Below, piece by piece: positions 16,330 to 23,364 of a DNA stretch of 37,248 bases. A program made the translations under genes and the position numbers. Below the pieces are notes generated by a model. That model ran no database searches. It was not told the DNA's origin and saw nothing but the letters and a program-made list of their open reading frames with translations. Position 1 is the first letter of the stretch. Every line of letters begins with the position of its first letter. Origin of the DNA: an uncultured Bacilli bacterium (GTDB taxonomy: Bacteria > Bacillota_I > Bacilli_A > RF39 > UBA660); assembly GCA_944332555.1 (NCBI GenBank), contig CALVKF010000010.1, positions 1-37,248 of the forward strand. The letters are read 5' to 3'.

Positions 16330-17374
16330 ATAATATAATCCAAACTCCTTTCTTTTTACTATTTTTTCTAGTAATTAATCCTTTATTTTGCATTTCAGTC
16401 ATTCTTGTTTTTACTGTTCTTAAAGATTTATTAATAATCCCCGCAATTTCTTCTTGAGTAATCGAAGGGTTATTTTTTATTATATTAATAATTGCTTGTT
16501 CTTCTAAAGTATATTTGATATTTTCATTATTTTCTTCTGTTTGATTTTTATAATCAACATGAGTATATCTATTTTTAAGTTCATAATTAGTATCAGTTAA
16601 AAGATTATAAAAGAATTTTTCTAAAAATGATATATCTTCAAATATATTTTTTTCATAATTTTTATAATTAGCTCTAACTAATGAATTTCTAAAATACCAT
16701 GAGTGTTTAGCAAATGCATCATCATTAATATCAAAGCCAAATGTTTTTAAATATTTAATAATAAATACTGCAACAGTGCGAGTATTACCTTCACAAAAAG
16801 GATGAATTTGCCATATGTTAGAAGTAAATCTACATAAATGTTTTATTGCTTCATCAAGAGTTTTATCTTTATAAGAATATTCTTTTTCTTCATCAAAATC
16901 ACATTTTAAAGCTGCTTCAATTGTTTCAAAAGATGAATAAGTAACTGTATCGCCATTTAAAACCCATTCATTTTTTATAAAGTTATAATTTCTTATTTTT
17001 CCAGCATCCTTAAAGATTCCTGAAAATAATCTTTTGTGAATATTAATTAATTCTGTTGGATTAAAAGTAAAAGATTTTTCACTTAATAATTCAGTAATTC
17101 TTACAGAAACTTTATCGGCTTCTTCACTAGCCTCTTCAAGTGTTCTATTATCTAATACTTTATAATATTGATTAATTCTTTTTTCTGCTTCTTTTAAATC
17201 AATATTACCTTCGATATGTTCTTTGGCGGTTTCAATTAAATATTTCGATGGTTTTAATCCATCAACATCTTGAAGGCCAATAGCAATTTCCCAATTTTTA
17301 GCTTTTTCTACAGTACTATCTTCAGAACTTTTTATATATTCTGATAATTCTAAATTCCATTTTTCCTTTTCCAT
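16328..17374 (-). CDS. Fic family protein with N-terminal antitoxin-like segment
   Basis: 348 residues. The Fic motif HPFCEGNTR is at 191-199 (catalytic His191, Arg199), preceded by the flap region. Residues about 38-72 (GLKPSKYLIETAKEHIEGNI...) resemble the VbhA-type antitoxin helix, here fused in cis, which by analogy would restrain AMP transfer. The C-terminal 65 residues form a winged helix (TQEEIAGIINKSLRTVKTRM), so the protein can probably bind DNA. Fic proteins usually AMPylate target proteins. A 31-base palindrome plus a third half-site precedes the gene and may be its operator. Target unknown. Confidence 0.87.
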   Translation of the reverse strand: MEKEKWNLELSEYIKSSEDSTVEKAKNWEIAIGLQDVDGLKPSKYLIETAKEHIEGNIDLKEAEKRINQYYKVLDNRTLEEASEEADKVSVRITELLSEKSFTFNPTELINIHKRLFSGIFKDAGKIRNYNFIKNEWVLNGDTVTYSSFETIEAALKCDFDEEKEYSYKDKTLDEAIKHLCRFTSNIWQIHPFCEGNTRTVAVFIIKYLKTFGFDINDDAFAKHSWYFRNSLVRANYKNYEKNIFEDISFLEKFFYNLLTDTNYELKNRYTHVDYKNQTEENNENIKYTLEEQAIINIIKNNPSITQEEIAGIINKSLRTVKTRMTEMQNKGLITRKNSKKKGVWIIL

Positions 17375-17424
17375 TTCAATACCTCTTACTACTATATATT
17401 ATATCATTAATTTTCTTATAAAAC

Positions 17425-17476
17425 AATTTAAAGTGCAAAATTTGCACTTTAAATTTAAATAATTGCACTTTAAATT
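17425..17476. promoter_or_regulatory. Palindrome with extra half-site upstream of Fic
   Basis: Perfect 15-base arms AATTTAAAGTGCAAA (17425-17439) and TTTGCACTTTAAATT (17441-17455) around one base, then a third copy TTGCACTTTAAATT at 17463-17476. It lies between the stop of the ABC permease and the Fic start (both minus strand), so it could be an operator for the Fic winged helix, a terminator, or both. Confidence 0.75.
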
Positions 17477-20024
17477 AGATATTATCATTTCTAATAGTTT
17501 CAATTATATTTTGTTTATTAATTTTTTTAACTGAGAAATGCATTATTATACTTATTAATAAAAACACTACAATACTAGCTATAATAATAGACTCCCAAGG
17601 AATAATGTAACCTAAATCATTACCAACTTCAAAAGCTTTATAAATTAGAATTGAACCAATTATACCTAAAGGTATACCAATAACTAATGATTTAGTTCCA
17701 TAAAATAAACTTTCTAATCTAACCATTTTATTAAATTCGTGTTTGGTCATACCAATTGATTTTAACATAGCAAATTCTTTACTTCTTAAATTCATATTAG
17801 TTGTTATTGTATTAAATATATTTGTAATACCTATTAAACTTATAACTATAATAAATCCATAGAGGAATATTGCTACTAAAATAAGCATTGATCTATTAGC
17901 TTGAACTTCAGCATCAACATTATAAACATAAGAATTAAAAGTTGTATTTTTTAAATAATCATTAGTTGTTTTTTCTAAGTTTTCAACATCATTACTACTA
18001 ATATATAATCCTTCATAATTATAAGTTAAATTATCCATAAATTCATCACTTACTATAATGTAGCCAGAATCAGTGTAAACTCCTTCTAGACCCATTGGTC
18101 TTTTTTCAGTCCTTGTAGCAATAGGGATTGTTACATTAGATCCATTAATTACACCACTAAAACTTGTTACATCTTTATAAACATTTATAGTTTCATAATG
18201 ATCAAGTTGATAGGTTGAAACATCATCTATAAGTATTCCTTTATCTTTATAGCCGCTAACATTGCCACCGATTTCTTTAATGAATCTCTCATACTCCTCT
18301 TTGCCTAAAGATATTACAGAAATATTTGCTATTAATTCTTCTTCAGAAGTATCATATCTATTTAAATATTCTCCAAAATTTTGATAGAATCCTTCTTCAG
18401 ACATATAATCACGAGCACTAACTTCTAAAAGAGTTGTTCTGTGAAGAGCATATCTATCAATATCTTCAAAAGATAATATTTCTTCATAAGCTCCTGCTAC
18501 TTCATCTTTATTATCAGAATTAACTAACACCATAAAATTATATTGATAATCACTATAATACATACCAGTTAGTTTAAAGCCATAATTTAGTAGAGAAGAT
18601 AAAGAGATGAATACTGCAACACTTACTACTAAAGAGATAACGGTAGTTCTATATTTCTTACGAGCTCTTTTTAAATTTTTATAAGCAATTTCGCCGCCGA
18701 TACCAAAAAGTTTACTAATTATTTTTGGTGTTTTTAATTTTTTGGAATTAATTTTTATTTCATTATTATTACGAATTGCTTCAATTGGAGAAATCTTACT
18801 AGACTTTCTTGCAGCACTAATTACTGATAGATAAATTGTAATACTAGCTAAAACGATACTTAATAAAATAGGTATTAAAGGAACACTAAAGACAAATTTA
18901 ATATCATTTAGAAAATCTCCCAGTAAAAGATTAATTACTAAAGATAATATGAAACAGGCTAGTATCCCACAAAGTATACCTAAAGGTATAGCAATTACAC
19001 CTAGGATAAAACCTTCATATAAAACATTTTTCTTAATTTGTTTACTTGTAGCTCCAACACTTGCAAGCATTCCATATTGTTTAGTTTTCTCCATTATCGA
19101 AATATTAAAACTATTACGAATTACAAAGATGCTTGTAACAATTATTATACCAATTACAACTCCCGCAATAGCATAAAGCATACTTTGATTGCTATCACTT
19201 AAAGATACACCTTCCCACCTTAATAATTCATTATTTAAATTATAACCATAATTTTTTAGGGCATTAGAATTTTCCAAATTTTCTACAAAGGTTTCATAAT
19301 AACTAGGATTTTTAAATAATAAGGATACATCATAGCCTTGAATGTTTTCTGAATTATAAGTAATTGCAGTAAAACCGGGAGCACTGAATGACTCAATACT
19401 AGTATTAACTCGCTCCATTATGCCTACAACTGTAAATTCCCCGGTATAAGTATTAGCTAAAGATTCATGACACTCATCTATTGTTTCGCCATCTGGTACA
19501 AAGTATGGATTATTTTGATTAAGGCTTGATCCATCACTACAAACTCTATTACCAATTTCTAAGGTGATTCTATCCCCAATTTGCATATTGACTGAAGCAT
19601 TAGTTAAAACTGTCTCCGGTATTACTATTTCATGAGAATTTTCTGGCAAACGGCCATCAATTAAATGAACTTTACTATTTTCTAAAGCTTCTTTATTATA
19701 ACTTAAAATATACAAATATGGCTTATATTCATTTTCACTACCTTCTAAATTTGCATAACCTAATATTCCTACTTTATACATAGTATCAACATAACGATTG
19801 TTTTCAAAATATTTTAAATCATCGGCATTTACATTTTCTACAGTTATATGTCTATTGCCATATTCATCTTTGGCATTTTCTACTAAAGTTGCCATAAAAC
19901 TACTTACCATACCCGCAACAGCACATATAAGAGCAGTTGAGAGCATTATACCAATTATTGTTACTATTGTTCTTTTTTTATTAAATTTTAAATTCTTAAT
20001 AGTTAGTTTATTTAATATATTCAT
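17475..20024 (-). CDS. ABC transporter permease, FtsX/MacB type
   Basis: 849 residues with duplicated topology: TM at about 17-40, a large extracytoplasmic domain (about 45-275), three TMs with the FtsX pattern (about 280-400, including GMLASVGATSKQIKKNVLYEG), TM near 460, a second extracytoplasmic domain (about 485-725) and a final FtsX block (about 730-840, including KEFAMLKSIGMTKHEF). Such proteins work as mechanotransmitters or exporters for lipoproteins, peptides and antibiotics. It follows its ATPase by two bases. Related exporters are often controlled by two-component systems; the one in this window is 5 kb away, so no link can be claimed. Confidence 0.9.
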   Translation of the reverse strand: MNILNKLTIKNLKFNKKRTIVTIIGIMLSTALICAVAGMVSSFMATLVENAKDEYGNRHITVENVNADDLKYFENNRYVDTMYKVGILGYANLEGSENEYKPYLYILSYNKEALENSKVHLIDGRLPENSHEIVIPETVLTNASVNMQIGDRITLEIGNRVCSDGSSLNQNNPYFVPDGETIDECHESLANTYTGEFTVVGIMERVNTSIESFSAPGFTAITYNSENIQGYDVSLLFKNPSYYETFVENLENSNALKNYGYNLNNELLRWEGVSLSDSNQSMLYAIAGVVIGIIIVTSIFVIRNSFNISIMEKTKQYGMLASVGATSKQIKKNVLYEGFILGVIAIPLGILCGILACFILSLVINLLLGDFLNDIKFVFSVPLIPILLSIVLASITIYLSVISAARKSSKISPIEAIRNNNEIKINSKKLKTPKIISKLFGIGGEIAYKNLKRARKKYRTTVISLVVSVAVFISLSSLLNYGFKLTGMYYSDYQYNFMVLVNSDNKDEVAGAYEEILSFEDIDRYALHRTTLLEVSARDYMSEEGFYQNFGEYLNRYDTSEEELIANISVISLGKEEYERFIKEIGGNVSGYKDKGILIDDVSTYQLDHYETINVYKDVTSFSGVINGSNVTIPIATRTEKRPMGLEGVYTDSGYIIVSDEFMDNLTYNYEGLYISSNDVENLEKTTNDYLKNTTFNSYVYNVDAEVQANRSMLILVAIFLYGFIIVISLIGITNIFNTITTNMNLRSKEFAMLKSIGMTKHEFNKMVRLESLFYGTKSLVIGIPLGIIGSILIYKAFEVGNDLGYIIPWESIIIASIVVFLLISIIMHFSVKKINKQNIIETIRNDNI

Positions 20025-20026
20025 AA

Positions 20027-20704
20027 TTAATTCCTTACATCACTAACTATTTTTCCATCTTCAATAGTGATAATCCGATTACAAGATGCCGCAATTTCTA
20101 AATCATGAGTAATAACAATAATTGTTTGATTATATTTTTCATTAGATTTTTTTAACAGAGACACAATTTCATCACTAGCTTTAGAATCTAGGTTCCCTGT
20201 TGGTTCATCCGCTAAAACTAAAGCAGGATTATTAATTAGGGCTCTGCCAATTGATGCTCTTTGTTGTTCTCCACCAGAAAGTTCATTAGGTAAATGCTTT
20301 TTTCTTTTACTAAGTCCAAGTGTTTTAATTAAGTCATCTAAATAATCCCCATTAACACTCCTATTATCAAGCTTCGCCGGCAAAGTAATATTTTCTTCAA
20401 TATCAAGTATGGGAATTAAATTATAAAATTGGTAAATTATCCCAACTTGTCTTCTTCTAAAAATTGCTAGGGCATCATTATCCATTTCATAGATATCTAC
20501 GCCATCAATAAATACTTTACCTGTGCTGGGTCTATCTACACCTCCAAGTAAATGTAAAAGTGTTGACTTACCACTACCTGATGCTCCAACAATAGCTACA
20601 AAATCTCCCTTTTCTACTGAAAAAGAAATGTCATCAACTGCCTTAACTATTGTTTCGCCTTTTCCATAAATTTTTGATAAATGTTCTACTTTTAAAATTT
20701 CCAT
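20027..20704 (-). CDS. ABC transporter ATPase, MacB/LolD type
   Basis: 225 residues. Walker A GASGSGKST at 40-48, Q-loop in YQFYNLIP, signature LSGGEQQRASIGRAL, Walker B LVLADEPTGNLDS and H-loop THD, the pattern of the LolD/MacB/SalX group. Forms a transporter with the following FtsX-type permease. AAAGGA lies eight bases before the ATG. Direct repeats upstream at 20741-20758 may be a regulatory site. Confidence 0.93.
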   Translation of the reverse strand: MEILKVEHLSKIYGKGETIVKAVDDISFSVEKGDFVAIVGASGSGKSTLLHLLGGVDRPSTGKVFIDGVDIYEMDNDALAIFRRRQVGIIYQFYNLIPILDIEENITLPAKLDNRSVNGDYLDDLIKTLGLSKRKKHLPNELSGGEQQRASIGRALINNPALVLADEPTGNLDSKASDEIVSLLKKSNEKYNQTIIVITHDLEIAASCNRIITIEDGKIVSDVRN

Positions 20705-20740
20705 TTAATCAGTCCTTTCAATATTAGTATATTTTTCTAA

Positions 20741-20758
20741 AATGACTATTAAATGACT
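20741..20758. promoter_or_regulatory. Tandem AATGACT repeats upstream of the exporter operon
   Basis: AATGACT occurs at 20741-20747 and 20752-20758, an 11-base period (one helical turn), typical of sites for dimeric OmpR-type response regulators. It lies about 36-54 bases before the ATPase start. A TATACT -10 candidate is at about 20728-20733. Not proven. Confidence 0.4.
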
Positions 20759-20768
20759 TTTTATTATT

Positions 20769-21515
20769 TTAGACAAAATTAAAGGAATTATCATAATATT
20801 CTATATTTTCTATTCTATATAATATATCTAAATACTCTTCTTCTAAATCCGTATTAGAAAAATATATGTATTCCCCATCTACTATCCAATCATCTTTATT
20901 ATCACTCAGAAAAGTATAAAATTCTTCATATAAATCAAGCACACTTAAAACAAAATCTAAATTTGATTCAATAGTTAAAGCATCATCTTCAATTGAATCA
21001 GCATCAAATATTAATTCCTTATAATAATCTTTATAATAACTAAATATATTATCATCCAAATAAGACAAAACTACATCTTCTTGTAATAAATTAACAAAAT
21101 TATCTTGTATATCCGTAATTTCTAAAGAAACATCACTAATTATTCTCAAAGAATCATTAAATTCTGGCATATCACCATAAAAGTTTTCCATACTTAAAAC
21201 CATTATAAATTCTTCATTATCATTTAATTCATCAATTCTTCTAGCATAATATAATATATCTTTCAAATACTCTTTGGTAGCTTTTTCCACTACTAAATAA
21301 TCACCAGAACTAACATAATTATTTAATAAATCATCAATTCTTGGATCAAACATATCATAATTTACTAAATAATCTATTTCTGATAAATTATTTTCAATTT
21401 TTAATTCTTGATTTACACTATAAAATATAATTACTCCAAAAAATATCGCAGCAATGGTAAACAAACTGGCTAAAGTAAGAATAATTCCTATTGTTAATTT
21501 ACTGGTTCTCTTCAT
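20769..21515 (-). CDS. Membrane-anchored protein of unknown function
   Basis: 248 residues from the ATG at 21515 (MKRTSKLTIG); a TTG further out at 21551 is possible but falls in the promoter region. One N-terminal membrane helix (about 8-32) and an acidic, helical extracytoplasmic remainder rich in Asp, Glu and Tyr. No recognisable domain. 64 bases upstream of the ABC ATPase gene on the same strand, so it may be an accessory factor of that exporter. Its promoter region coincides with one copy of a 21-base repeat that brackets the DUF3800 cassette. Confidence 0.7.
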   Translation of the reverse strand: MKRTSKLTIGIILTLASLFTIAAIFFGVIIFYSVNQELKIENNLSEIDYLVNYDMFDPRIDDLLNNYVSSGDYLVVEKATKEYLKDILYYARRIDELNDNEEFIMVLSMENFYGDMPEFNDSLRIISDVSLEITDIQDNFVNLLQEDVVLSYLDDNIFSYYKDYYKELIFDADSIEDDALTIESNLDFVLSVLDLYEEFYTFLSDNKDDWIVDGEYIYFSNTDLEEEYLDILYRIENIEYYDNSFNFV

Positions 21516-21542
21516 AATTATCACTACTAAAATTTTATCATA

Positions 21543-21563
21543 AATTACCAAATAATAACAGAG
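21543..21563. repeat. 21-bp direct repeat, left copy (DUF3800 cassette flank)
   Basis: Contains TACCAAATAATAACAGAG and three further bases; identical over 21 bases to 22642-22662. It lies in the promoter region of the 20769-21515 gene. Confidence 0.9.
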
Positions 21564-21611
21564 AAAAAAATAATTTAATGTATAAAAAAAATTATTTTAA
21601 ATATACTAATA

Positions 21612-21645
21612 TTGACAATTACCATAAAAAGTGGTATTATTGTCA
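21612..21645 (+). promoter_or_regulatory. Promoter of the DUF3800-associated RNA within an inverted repeat
   Basis: TTGACA (21612-21617), 17-base spacer, TATTAT (21635-21640). The same bases form an inverted repeat: TGACAAT plus TACCA on the left (21613-21624), TGGTA plus ATTGTCA on the right (21632-21645), with a two-base bulge. A repressor bound there would cover the -35 and -10. Confidence 0.8.
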
Positions 21646-21646
21646 C

Positions 21647-21720
21647 ATAAGAACTCTGTTCAATCCGAAGCTTTATGTTTAGTACATGAAAGGTTTATGT
21701 AGGAAGAACGGAGTTTTTTT
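21647..21720 (+). ncRNA. Structured small RNA facing the DUF3800 gene
   Basis: About 74 bases from the predicted start to the end of a T run. An outer stem pairs AACTCTGTTC (21652-21661) with GAACGGAGTT (21706-21715, one G-U pair), and the seven T residues that follow make it an intrinsic terminator. Inside, TCC (21665-21667) pairs with GGA (21702-21704), and GCTTTATGT pairs with ACATGAAAGG allowing a bulge. No ORF is present. Conserved structured RNAs beside DUF3800 genes were described as the DUF3800 motif series by comparative genomics; this RNA fits that setting, though I cannot match it to one numbered motif. The RNA converges on the 3' end of the DUF3800 gene. Confidence 0.78.
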
Positions 21721-22558
21721 ATTTGGAGTTTTTAGTTAACGATGAATCAAATATACTATTTCTAGATTTAAAACACCAATGTCTATATGGATCTTTCCAG
21801 TTGTTAGTAAAATCTCCTCGACTACTAGTAGAAATACCAATATTAAAATTTGGATATATGGTTTTAATATTCCTTAATATATTTTTATATAACTTTTGTT
21901 TAGCTATAGTTCTTTTTCCACGCCTATTGCTACCTGGTATTTTCTCTTTATCCATATTATTTAATTTAAAATTCATTGCTCCTAAAATAATATCCATACA
22001 TTGCAATATGACATGATTTTTAGAATCTATCTCAGCTATATCTTCATTATAAATATGGACATTATTAATACAAAAGAAATCATTTAAAGCATAAATATAT
22101 CCTTTAAATTCTCTGTTTTTCTTTTTAGTATCAGGTAATTTATCAAAATATAATTTTAATATTACTTGATCTTTCTCTTTAGGATTACAATAATCTATTC
22201 CAAATGCATGTTTTATAAATTGATAATATAAAAGAAAATACTCTTTTTCTTCTTGTTCCTTCGTCAAATTTTGTGGGACTAGTGCATTTTGTCTAAACAT
22301 TATTCTAATTTTAATCTCATTATTTCTAATAAAATCAAAGAAATAATCAATTAACTCCAAATATTTACCTAAATATTGTTCAGTAACTTTTATCCATTTA
22401 ACTTCTTGAAACAAACCTAGTTCTTCTTTTTTAGAATTAAGTTTTTTATTTATCGTTTCTAACTCACTATAGTTAACTAATGCACCACCATAAAAATTAC
22501 TAAAGTATTTTCCTTTTCTATGTGATTCATCTGCATAAATTAAATATTGTTTTTTCAT
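21719..22558 (-). CDS. DUF3800 domain protein
   Basis: About 279 residues from the second of two adjacent Met codons (22558 or 22561). The family start is clear: YLIYADESHRKGKYF then YGGALV, and the basic KKKNREFKGY and NRRGKRTIAKQ stretches follow. DUF3800 proteins carry a conserved acidic DES motif and occur in defence or mobile contexts; their activity has not been settled to my knowledge. The stop codon abuts the T run of the facing structured RNA. The promoter is overlapped by palindromes. The gene and RNA are enclosed by 21-base direct repeats, suggesting a self-contained cassette. Confidence 0.85.
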   Translation of the reverse strand: MKKQYLIYADESHRKGKYFSNFYGGALVNYSELETINKKLNSKKEELGLFQEVKWIKVTEQYLGKYLELIDYFFDFIRNNEIKIRIMFRQNALVPQNLTKEQEEKEYFLLYYQFIKHAFGIDYCNPKEKDQVILKLYFDKLPDTKKKNREFKGYIYALNDFFCINNVHIYNEDIAEIDSKNHVILQCMDIILGAMNFKLNNMDKEKIPGSNRRGKRTIAKQKLYKNILRNIKTIYPNFNIGISTSSRGDFTNNWKDPYRHWCFKSRNSIFDSSLTKNSK

Positions 22559-22577
22559 CATATCACCATTAAAAGAT

Positions 22578-22639
22578 ATTATACCAAATTGTTGATATAA
22601 AGTCTATAAAAACAATAGACTATTTGTAAATTTACAAAT
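22578..22639 (-). promoter_or_regulatory. Promoter and palindromes of the DUF3800 gene
   Basis: Minus-strand TAGACT (22601-22606), 17-base spacer, TATAAT (22578-22583). The -35 is part of an inverted repeat AGTCTAT-AAAAACA-ATAGACT (22601-22621). Just upstream is a second perfect palindrome ATTTGTAAATTTACAAAT (22622-22639). Confidence 0.72.
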
Positions 22640-22641
22640 TG

Positions 22642-22662
22642 AATTACCAAATAATAACAGAG
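22642..22662. repeat. 21-bp direct repeat, right copy (DUF3800 cassette flank)
   Basis: Identical to 21543-21563 over 21 bases and in the same orientation. It lies in the leader of the CotF-like gene pair, just before a TTTGACAAATAATAATTATGG promoter-like stretch. Confidence 0.9.
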
Positions 22663-22707
22663 TAAATACTTTAATTTGACAAATAATAATTATGGGAGGT
22701 AAAGATT

Positions 22708-22923
22708 ATGAAAGATATTCCTGAAATGATATCTACAAAAGATAGTGCATACATAAAAGATATGTTTAATTGGAATTATGTGGCATATAAAAAGTTTGAT
22801 AATTATTTAGAATTTATTCAAGATGAAGAAATTGCTAAATTAGTTGAAAATTTAGTAGATTTACATTTTAATAATTGTAATACTATTTTAAACTTATTAG
22901 AAAGTGGTGGATCAAATGAGTGA
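22708..22923 (+). CDS. Small helical CotF-related protein
   Basis: 71 residues, all helical by composition, no signal peptide. The pattern ISTKDSAYIKDMFNWNYVAYKK resembles the first half of small coat F/ferritin-like proteins of Firmicutes. GGGAGG (22694-22699) precedes the ATG at a good distance. Its TGA overlaps the start of the next gene by eight bases, so both are made from one message and probably interact. Spore-coat role would be by analogy only. Confidence 0.65.
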   Translation: MKDIPEMISTKDSAYIKDMFNWNYVAYKKFDNYLEFIQDEEIAKLVENLVDLHFNNCNTILNLLESGGSNE

Positions 22924-23170
22924 TAAAGAATATATCATGGATATACTGGATACCGAAAAAAGTATGTCCGTCAATATGACATATGCTCTAAATGAAGCAA
23001 GTTGTGATAAATTATATAAAGAATATTTCAAAATGTTTGAAAGTATCAATAAATCTGCTAAAGAAGTATTTAATCTAGCTTATAAAAATGGCTTTTATGA
23101 GTTAGAAGAAGAAACAGGTACTAAAATTAATAAAGCAATTAAAACATTAACTGAAGAATTAGAAAAATAA
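22916..23170 (+). CDS. CotF-like spore coat family protein
   Basis: 84 residues from the ATG at 22916, with GGTGG just upstream; in-frame GTG codons at 22904 and 22907 are part of that site. The sequence MSDKEYIMDILDTEKSMSVNMTYALNEA and VFNLAYKNGFYELEEE follows the CotF layout (a helix with D-L--EK, then a helix ending F---KNGWY). CotF proteins are coat components in Bacillus, but relatives occur in non-sporulating Firmicutes. The pair with the overlapping gene is closed by the terminator at 23175-23208. Confidence 0.75.
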   Translation: MSDKEYIMDILDTEKSMSVNMTYALNEASCDKLYKEYFKMFESINKSAKEVFNLAYKNGFYELEEETGTKINKAIKTLTEELEK

Positions 23171-23174
23171 AATT

Positions 23175-23208
23175 AAGGATTGGTTTTTAAATCAATCCTT
23201 CTTTTTTT
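23175..23208 (+). terminator. Terminator of the CotF-like pair
   Basis: AAGGATTG (23175-23182), ten-base loop, CAATCCTT (23193-23200), then CTTTTTTT. Confidence 0.92.
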
Positions 23209-23245
23209 GTATAATAATATTTTTACACATGCTGATGACATATTT

Positions 23246-23274
23246 TTGACATTCATTAGAACTTGTGATATTAT
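23246..23274 (+). promoter_or_regulatory. Promoter of the second small RNA
   Basis: TTGACA (23246-23251), 17-base spacer, TATTAT (23269-23274); same boxes and spacing as the promoter at 21612-21640. Confidence 0.8.
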
Positions 23275-23280
23275 ACTTAC

Positions 23281-23352
23281 AGAAAGCCGAACAATTCGTG
23301 ATACGAGTGGGCAATTGGAGCCCTCTAACGCAGTAACGATTGTTCGGTTTTT
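23281..23352 (+). ncRNA. Second structured small RNA
   Basis: About 72 bases. The outer stem pairs CCGAACAAT plus CGT (23287-23299, one bulged T) with ACGATTGTTCGG (23336-23347), followed by TTTTT, so the outer stem doubles as a terminator. An inner hairpin pairs GGGC (23309-23312) with GCCC (23320-23323) around AATTGGA. No ORF fits. It lies between the terminator of the CotF-like pair and the end of the minus-strand XRE gene, so it is an independent transcript. I do not recognise a known RNA family; its layout resembles the DUF3800-linked RNA at 21647-21720. Confidence 0.7.
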
Positions 23353-23364
23353 ATGTATGTTTTT

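Noticed and set aside
21653-21716. T-box or other riboswitch reading of the 21.65 kb hairpin
   Set aside because: The only downstream gene is convergent, not on the same strand, and the T run ends the transcript; it is an independent RNA.
22708-22923. Mollicutes-type reading of TGA as Trp
   Set aside because: This gene uses TGA as a real stop inside an ATGAGTGA overlap, and Trp residues in the window proteins are encoded by TGG.
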